DNA from: Gardnerella coleohominis
GTDB taxonomy: Bacteria; Actinomycetota; Actinomycetes; Actinomycetales; Bifidobacteriaceae
Length of the DNA: 61,073 nt
Reading direction: 5' to 3'
Assembly: GCF_002896555.1 (NCBI RefSeq)
Contig: NZ_MNLH01000008.1
Location: 1-61,073, forward strand
Shown: piece after piece, positions 56,068-61,073 of the stretch
How positions within the stretch are numbered: the first letter of the stretch is position 1
Layout of the letters: each line of letters starts with the position of its first letter
Position numbers and translations under genes: made by a program
Notes under the pieces: model-generated
The model's database searches: none
What the model was told of the DNA's origin: nothing
What the model saw: the letters and a program-made list of their open reading frames with translations, nothing else

Positions 56068-59058
56068 ATGGTTGATCACGCTCTTGATCAATCCAATAAA
56101 ACGGCTGACACCTCAGCTGATAGCAAAGATCCATCATTGTGTGATGTTCAACAAGTAGCTAAATCGCTTAACGTAGATATTTCATGCGGTTTAAGCTCTG
56201 AGGAAGCTGCAAAAAGACTTGATCAATTCGGTCCGAATGCGCTTGCTGCTGCTCCTAAAATTCCAGCATGGAAACGATTCCTTGAACAATTTAAAGATCC
56301 GCTCGTTTACTTGCTTATTGCGGCAACTATTATTTCTGCAATCGCGTGGTTTGTTGAGCGCGCACAACATAAAGGAAACAGCGGTGGAGAAATTCTGCCG
56401 TTTGATTCAATCGTAATTATCATTATTTTGATTGCAAACGCAGTTCTCGGCTACATTCAAGAGTCGCGAGCAGAAGAAGCAGTCGAAGCTTTAGCTAGGA
56501 TGAGCGCTCCGCAAACTTCAGTTTTGCGCGATGGTAGCGTTGTGCGCATTAATACTGCAGAAGTTGTTCCTGGAGATATTCTTGTGCTTGGCGAAGGCGA
56601 TGCTGTGTCTGCAGACGGTCGACTTATAGCAGCGGCTTCATTACGCGTAGCTGAGGCAAGTCTTACAGGCGAATCCGTGGCAGTAAGCAAACGTCCGAAT
56701 ACGCTTTCGTCTGCAAAAGCTTTAGGCGATCGTACAAATATGGTTTTCAACGGAACCGCTGTTACGCAAGGAACTGGCCGTGCTGTAGTCACCTCTACTG
56801 GTATGCGCACGCAAGTTGGCAAAATCGCGGATATGCTTTCAAAGTCAGATGACGAAGCAACACCTCTTGAGAAAGAAATGGTACGCGTTTCCAAAGTTCT
56901 TGGAATCGCGGTGTGCATTATTGCGGCTGTAGTTCTTGCGTCGATGTGGATTCTTGAAGGATTCCATACTGTCCAAGATATTATTGATTCCTTGCTGCTT
57001 TCTGTTTCCCTAGCTGTTGCTGCCGTTCCAGAAGGTTTAGCGGCGATTTTGACAGTAGTTCTGGCTCTTGGCGTGCAACGAATGGTAAAGCATCATGCTG
57101 TTGTAAAAAAGCTTTCATCCGTGGAAACACTTGGTTCTGCTTCTGTTATTTGCTCCGATAAAACAGGTACTTTAACTCGAAACGAGATGACTGTTGAGCG
57201 TGTAATAACACCTAGCGGCGAAGTTCAGCTTACGGGGAGCGGTTACAAGCCTGAAGGTCGCATGATATTAATTGGTTCTGCGGATGCAGATCTGGCAGTG
57301 CCGCAAAATCTTGCTACGGAAGTATTAGGTGCGTTAGGCTCCGGATGCTTAGCTAACGACGGCGATTTACACTATGACGAAACTGCTAAAAGTTGGCAGC
57401 CTGTAGGAGACCCTACAGAAGTTTCGCTAGTAGTAGCAGCGCGTAAAACAAAAGCAGACAAGCGTTACGCTCATTTGACTCGAGTTGCAGAAGTACCTTT
57501 TACTTCTGAACGCAAACGTATGTCTGTTGTTGTTAAAGATGGTTCGGATTCTGGAAATCTGATTGTCTGCGCTAAAGGTGCCCCAGACGTGCTGCTTTCT
57601 TATTGCACGCGTATTGCAGTGGCTGGTGCCGTGCGTCCGCTTACTGATGGCGATCGCGAAGATATTTTAGCAACTGTTGAACGTCTTTCCGGAGAAGCTT
57701 ACCGCACGCTTGGAATGGCTTATAGGCCGCTTGGAGTCGATAGTCTTTCAAAAGTTGACGGCATGGTTTCTAACGCTGCAGGTCAAATCGCGGACGTCGC
57801 GGAACAAAGTGACGTACTAGAATCTGATTTGATTTGGAACGGCATGGTTGGAATTATTGATCCTCCGCGAATTGAAGTTCGAGATAGCGTAGCTCAAGCT
57901 CATCGCGCTGGAATCCGCACTGTTATGATTACAGGCGATCATCCTCTTACTGCTACGCGTATTGCTCGAGATCTTGGAATTATTGGAAAAGATGAGCATG
58001 CGCTTACAGGCGACGAGCTTGACGATTTGCTCTCACGCAACGACGACAACATTGCTTTTGACGAAGCAATCAGTAAAACTAGCGTGTACGCGCGAGTAGC
58101 TCCTGAACACAAGTTAGCTATCGTTTCTTCGCTTCAACGTCAAGGCAACATTGTTGCTATGACAGGCGATGGCGTGAACGACGCTCCTGCAGTAAAGTCT
58201 GCCGATATTGGCGTTGCAATGGGCATTACTGGTACAGAAGTAACTAAAGAGTCCGCCAAGATGATTTTGGCTGACGATAACTTCTCTACAATTGTTGCAG
58301 CAGTGCGCGAAGGACGCGGAATTTTCGACAATATTCGTAAATTCTTGCGATACTTGCTTAGCTCTAACGTTGGCGAAGTATTCACGGTTTTTGGTGGCGT
58401 TGTTTTCGCTGGAGCGTTGGGAATTACGCAACCAAATTCTGTTGGCGTAACTTTGCCTTTGCTTGCAACGCAGCTTTTGTGGATTAATCTGCTTACGGAC
58501 GCGGCTCCTGCGCTCGCGATGGGTGTTGATCCGCAAACTGACGATGTAATGGATCGAAAGCCTCGAAAGCTCACGGATAGCGTTATTGATCGACCAATGT
58601 GGGGCGATATTGTATTTATTGGCGTGCTGATGGCTGCAATCACTTTGATTGGCATGGATATGCATTTGGCAGGCGGATTATTTACGGATCGTTCTGTTGG
58701 AATTATGGATCATGCTGCTCAGCTCACTCACGCTCGCACAATGGGCTTCACAATTCTTGTGTTTGCTCAAATGTTGAATGCTCTTGCATCGCGCTCGCAT
58801 TTGCAAAGCGTATTCGTGGGATTGTTTGCAAACCGTTGGCTTTGGGGCGCTATAGGTGTTTCCGTACTGCTTCAGCTAGCTGTAATCTACATACCGTTCC
58901 TGAATGAGCCATTTGGCACTGTGCCGCTTGGCTGGACTGAATGGTTCGAGTGCCTAGGTCTTTCGATGGTTGTGCTAATTGGTTCTGAGCTGCGTAAATG
59001 CGTGCTTCGCTTTATTGCTTGGCGTAAATCTGCGCGTGCTTTGACAAAGGCTGCTTAA
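56068..59058 (+). CDS. Cation-transporting P-type ATPase, Ca2+ type (P2)
   Basis: 996 residues with all P-ATPase parts: N-terminal cation domain (LSSEEAAKRLDQFGPN), TGES in the actuator (200-203), PEGL in helix 4, the phosphorylation site DKTGTLT (Asp364), GAPD and GDGVNDAP (700-705) and six C-terminal helices with WINLLTDAAPALAMG. PEGL and the TD in helix 6 fit the Ca2+/Mn2+ exporters (PacL, LMCA1-like) rather than heavy-metal pumps. GGGGGAAG lies 3-5 nt before the ATG. The specific ion is inferred. Confidence 0.93.
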   Translation: MVDHALDQSNKTADTSADSKDPSLCDVQQVAKSLNVDISCGLSSEEAAKRLDQFGPNALAAAPKIPAWKRFLEQFKDPLVYLLIAATIISAIAWFVERAQHKGNSGGEILPFDSIVIIIILIANAVLGYIQESRAEEAVEALARMSAPQTSVLRDGSVVRINTAEVVPGDILVLGEGDAVSADGRLIAAASLRVAEASLTGESVAVSKRPNTLSSAKALGDRTNMVFNGTAVTQGTGRAVVTSTGMRTQVGKIADMLSKSDDEATPLEKEMVRVSKVLGIAVCIIAAVVLASMWILEGFHTVQDIIDSLLLSVSLAVAAVPEGLAAILTVVLALGVQRMVKHHAVVKKLSSVETLGSASVICSDKTGTLTRNEMTVERVITPSGEVQLTGSGYKPEGRMILIGSADADLAVPQNLATEVLGALGSGCLANDGDLHYDETAKSWQPVGDPTEVSLVVAARKTKADKRYAHLTRVAEVPFTSERKRMSVVVKDGSDSGNLIVCAKGAPDVLLSYCTRIAVAGAVRPLTDGDREDILATVERLSGEAYRTLGMAYRPLGVDSLSKVDGMVSNAAGQIADVAEQSDVLESDLIWNGMVGIIDPPRIEVRDSVAQAHRAGIRTVMITGDHPLTATRIARDLGIIGKDEHALTGDELDDLLSRNDDNIAFDEAISKTSVYARVAPEHKLAIVSSLQRQGNIVAMTGDGVNDAPAVKSADIGVAMGITGTEVTKESAKMILADDNFSTIVAAVREGRGIFDNIRKFLRYLLSSNVGEVFTVFGGVVFAGALGITQPNSVGVTLPLLATQLLWINLLTDAAPALAMGVDPQTDDVMDRKPRKLTDSVIDRPMWGDIVFIGVLMAAITLIGMDMHLAGGLFTDRSVGIMDHAAQLTHARTMGFTILVFAQMLNALASRSHLQSVFVGLFANRWLWGAIGVSVLLQLAVIYIPFLNEPFGTVPLGWTEWFECLGLSMVVLIGSELRKCVLRFIAWRKSARALTKAA

Positions 59059-59224
59059 TTTAAAGAGGCTTAACTTAAGGCTGTTTAACTTAAAAAAGCT
59101 GCATAACTTAAAGCGGATTTGTGCTGGTTTTTGCTGGTTTTTGCTGGTTTGTACTGGACAGCTAGCAAAATCTGTACAGCTAGCAAAATCTGTGCAGTTA
59201 GCAAATCTAGACAGCTAACGTTCT
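59059..59224. repeat. Gap with two kinds of short tandem repeats
   Basis: TGCTGGTTTTT occurs three times (59122-59153), then CAGCTAGCAAAATCTGT-type units three times (59158-59212). Variants of TTAACTTAA recur near 59065-59110. No gene is seen. Confidence 0.7.
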
Positions 59225-59333
59225 AAACGTGTATGATGTAGCGTGCCTGTAGGATTTCCTATGATTCTACTTTTGTAATTTTACAAAGTTTAATTTATAG
59301 GATTTGCCTACAGGTTCATCATGCACGTTTTCG
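59225..59333. other. Long imperfect palindrome (about 109 nt)
   Basis: The left arm AAACGTGTATGATG... and the right arm ...CATCATGCACGTTT pair along about 50 nt. Strong blocks are CCTGTAGG/CCTACAGG (59246/59307), CCTAT/ATAGG and TTTGTAA/TTACAAA around a 2-nt centre. It could be a terminator of the ATPase gene, a structured RNA or a miniature mobile element. The stretch 59334-59512 holds the dcd promoter region only. Confidence 0.65.
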
Positions 59334-59512
59334 TATTTTTATATTCGTCCCGTTCAATTCTTTACGCATAATCTTTTGTGATTAAGTGCAGACCGCGGCA
59401 CGCGCTACAATTGTGCATATTGTAATTTTCGCGCAAAATAGGCGTAAAGAATATTTCGTGCGAACAATGAAGTTGCTGATGTATAAGCTTTATCGCAAGG
59501 AGATATGACGTT

Positions 59513-60094
59513 ATGCTGTTGTCTGATCACGACATCCTCAAAGCTCATGATGAGGGTCATCTGGATTTGACTCCGTGGACTCCGGCAATGGTACAGCCGG
59601 CGTCTATTGACGTGCGCCTTGACCGTTTCTTTAGATTGTTCAACAATCACGCTTACACGTATGTAGATCCTGCTGAAAATCAGGGCGAGCTTACAGAACA
59701 GTTTGAAGTAGCTCCAGATGAGCCTTGGATTTTGCATCCTGGAGAGTTTGCGCTCGGTGCTACGTGGGAGTATGTGAAGCTTGACAATACGATTGCAGCT
59801 CGCTTGGAAGGCAAGAGTTCGCTTGGTCGCTTGGGAATTTTAACCCATTCAACAGCCGGATTCATTGATCCTGGTTTTGAAGGACATATTACTTTGGAAC
59901 TTTCGAACGTCAGTACTTTGCCAGTTAAGCTTTGGCCTGGAATGAAAATTGGGCAAATGTGCTTCTTCCAGTTAAGTTCACCATGCGAAAACCCATACGG
60001 TTCGGCTGTTAACGGCTCGCACTATCAAGGTCAGCGTGGCCCAACTCCATCGCGTTCCTATGAGCATTTCTATCGCGCTGATTTAAGCGAATAA
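59513..60094 (+). CDS. dcd: dCTP deaminase, probably dUMP-forming
   Basis: 193 residues, full length. Signature [20 protein letters not shown] (Ser/Arg substrate binding) with the catalytic Glu in GHITLELSN, and the C-terminal lid PTPSR. It deaminates dCTP; actinobacterial members usually go on to dUMP directly, feeding thymidylate synthesis and limiting dUTP. AAGGAG lies 9 nt before the ATG. A terminator follows 200 nt later. Confidence 0.96.
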   Translation: MLLSDHDILKAHDEGHLDLTPWTPAMVQPASIDVRLDRFFRLFNNHAYTYVDPAENQGELTEQFEVAPDEPWILHPGEFALGATWEYVKLDNTIAARLEGKSSLGRLGILTHSTAGFIDPGFEGHITLELSNVSTLPVKLWPGMKIGQMCFFQLSSPCENPYGSAVNGSHYQGQRGPTPSRSYEHFYRADLSE

Positions 60095-60295
60095 TTGATT
60101 GCTTTAGTTGTTAGCTGGCGATTACGTGGTGAAAATGGCAGATTTTTGGAGAAAATCAGCATAAAAACAGAGTTTTCTCAGGTAATTCTCAGGTAATATA
60201 CGAACATTATTAAGGATTGTGTGTTTTCATAATAGTAGCGAAAAACTTAATGAATTGTTTAGGTTTTTTTATTCATATTTTCCTTTCTCTTTTTG

Positions 60296-60330
60296 AACCC
60301 CGGTACGCACAGCCGGGGTTGTTTTTTTTA
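60296..60330 (+). terminator. Intrinsic terminator downstream of dcd
   Basis: Perfect stem AACCCCGG / CCGGGGTT and eight T. Confidence 0.93.
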
Positions 60331-60374
60331 TCTGTACATTTTGATGTTTACCAGGATTTTGGGGAATAATCCCC

Positions 60375-60715
60375 CGAATCGACCGAGCTTAAAGCTGCAT
60401 AGTGCACTGCGCTTTAAGGTCCATTCTAGTGTTGCTGAGTTGTCGGAGTTTCTCTCATCGCAAGATTTTTACATTGCTCTAAGAGAAACTTCGACAGCTC
60501 TTGGCATGTTTGGTCTTTTAATCTTCGGTTAATCACCGAGATTTTTCGATTTTTCTTCTTCGCTCAATGAATCACCACTTCGTGCTGAGGTTCATTTCGC
60601 TCTGGGCGAAAAATCTCAAATCTCTGCCTACTTGGTAGCAAAGCAAGTCGTCGCGCTTATAGCGCGTGTTGGTAAACAAAAGCAAGAAGGGTTGCTTGGT
60701 TTTGTTTACTTTTGG
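60375..60715. repeat. Dispersed repeat cluster next to the IS element
   Basis: Begins with GAATCGACCGAGCTTAAAGC (also at 5877 and, inverted, at 45340), followed by a TTGTCGGAGTTTCTCTCATC block related to 5943. The AAATCTCTGCCTA motif is at 60604-60645. It ends with a GTAAACAAAAGC ... GGTTTTGTTTAC palindrome (60672-60710) like the 53-bp units. No gene is supported between 60095 and 60723. Confidence 0.85.
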
Positions 60716-60723
60716 GGTTGATA

Positions 60724-61073
60724 TGTACCCCTTTTTCTGGACACATATCCCTTTTTACTTAATCATATCGTCTGCGTGGATGCTTTCCTGCATTTAACAG
60801 GAGGCACCCACCCAGTCTTCTTCTGTATTCTCTCGTTATTGTAATAATAAATATATTCCCTCATTGCTCGATCAAACTCTTCAAACGAAGCATACTCATG
60901 CTCATGCCCGTAATACATCTCGTTTTTAAGCCTACCGAAAAATGATTCCATAATACCATTGTCATAACAGTTAGCCTTACGACTCATAGACTGAATAACC
61001 CCATGTTTTTTCAAAACACTCCTAAAATAATCATGCCTATACTGCCAACCCTGATCAGAATGAAATATAAGCC
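60724..61073 (-). mobile_element. End of an IS3-family insertion sequence, continues past the window
   Basis: Begins with a terminal-repeat-like TGTACCCCTTTTTCTGGACA, typical of IS3/IS150-type ends, 40 nt beyond the transposase stop codon. Only about 350 bp lie in the window. Confidence 0.85.
60763..61073 (-). CDS. IS3-family transposase (OrfB), C-terminal part
   Basis: About 102 residues, cut by the window edge; the frame is open to the end. HSDQGWQYR carries the second Asp of the DDE triad, and NGIMESFFGRLKNEMYYG carries the final Glu; MSRKANCYDN before it and YIYYYNNERIQKKTGWVPP after it are typical of IS150/IS3 integrase domains. It cuts and joins DNA ends during transposition. No frameshift or stop is seen in this part, so the element may be intact. 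Confidence 0.93.
   Translation of the reverse strand, partial: LIFHSDQGWQYRHDYFRSVLKKHGVIQSMSRKANCYDNGIMESFFGRLKNEMYYGHEHEYASFEEFDRAMREYIYYYNNERIQKKTGWVPPVKCRKASTQTI

Noticed and set aside
59225..59333. Replication origin or attachment site for the long palindrome
   Set aside because: No DnaA boxes, integrase gene or tRNA is next to it; left as an unexplained structure.
60293..60532. 79-codon ORF after dcd
   Set aside because: It starts inside the dcd terminator and runs through a dispersed repeat; no SD.

Overview
The window comes from an AT-rich member of the Bifidobacteriaceae, most likely Gardnerella. I infer this from the actinobacterial 23S/5S rRNA, the lexA / LysM / nrdR neighbourhood, the mismatch endonuclease NucS, an actinobacterial HelD helicase, a dUMP-forming-type dcd, the alpha-glucan (glycogen/maltodextrin) gene content and large sortase-anchored FIVAR-repeat proteins. 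Species assignment is an inference; no database search was run.

Layout. 1-3250: 5'-truncated 23S rRNA, 5S rRNA and a terminator. 3.3-4.8 kb: ribosomal proteins L11 and L1. 5-9.4 kb: two related sortase-anchored surface proteins (LPKTG and LSKTG); the second lies between inverted copies of a mosaic repeat and has an 11-G tract inside its apparent promoter. 9.4-15.2 kb: cyclophilin, a low-GC Panacea-domain gene with an unknown partner, divergent lexA and SOS-type LysM gene, a Cys-rich unknown, nrdR and nucS. 15.2-16.3 kb: a gene graveyard of malQ, lacI and sugar-binding-protein fragments. 16.5-21.8 kb: sugar ABC importer (binding lipoprotein, LacI regulator, two permeases, YesL-like protein). 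22-37 kb: malQ, pullulanase, malG (broken by one in-frame stop), malF and malE on the minus strand, diverging from a GH13 alpha-glucosidase, a TraX-like membrane protein and a GH31 glucosidase. 37.5-45 kb: a 2482-residue FIVAR-repeat surface protein with an LAKTG signal. 45-60 kb: HelD, tRNA-Leu(CAG), tgt, HtrA-type protease, nitroreductase, a GT-C-like membrane protein, rlmB-type methyltransferase, a Ca2+-type P-ATPase and dcd. 60.7 kb to the end: one end of an IS3-family element.

How the genes fit together: two sugar importers deliver oligosaccharides, while cytoplasmic pullulanase, 4-alpha-glucanotransferase, GH13 and GH31 glucosidases convert alpha-glucans to glucose. LacI-type operators lie near the promoters. 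The broken malG suggests that one importer is inactive, depends on readthrough, or borrows a permease subunit from the other.

The most unusual content is non-coding: poly-G tracts upstream of two surface-protein genes (one in the -35/-10 spacer), and several families of short palindromic repeats scattered through the window, one of which supplies the last codons of two unrelated genes.
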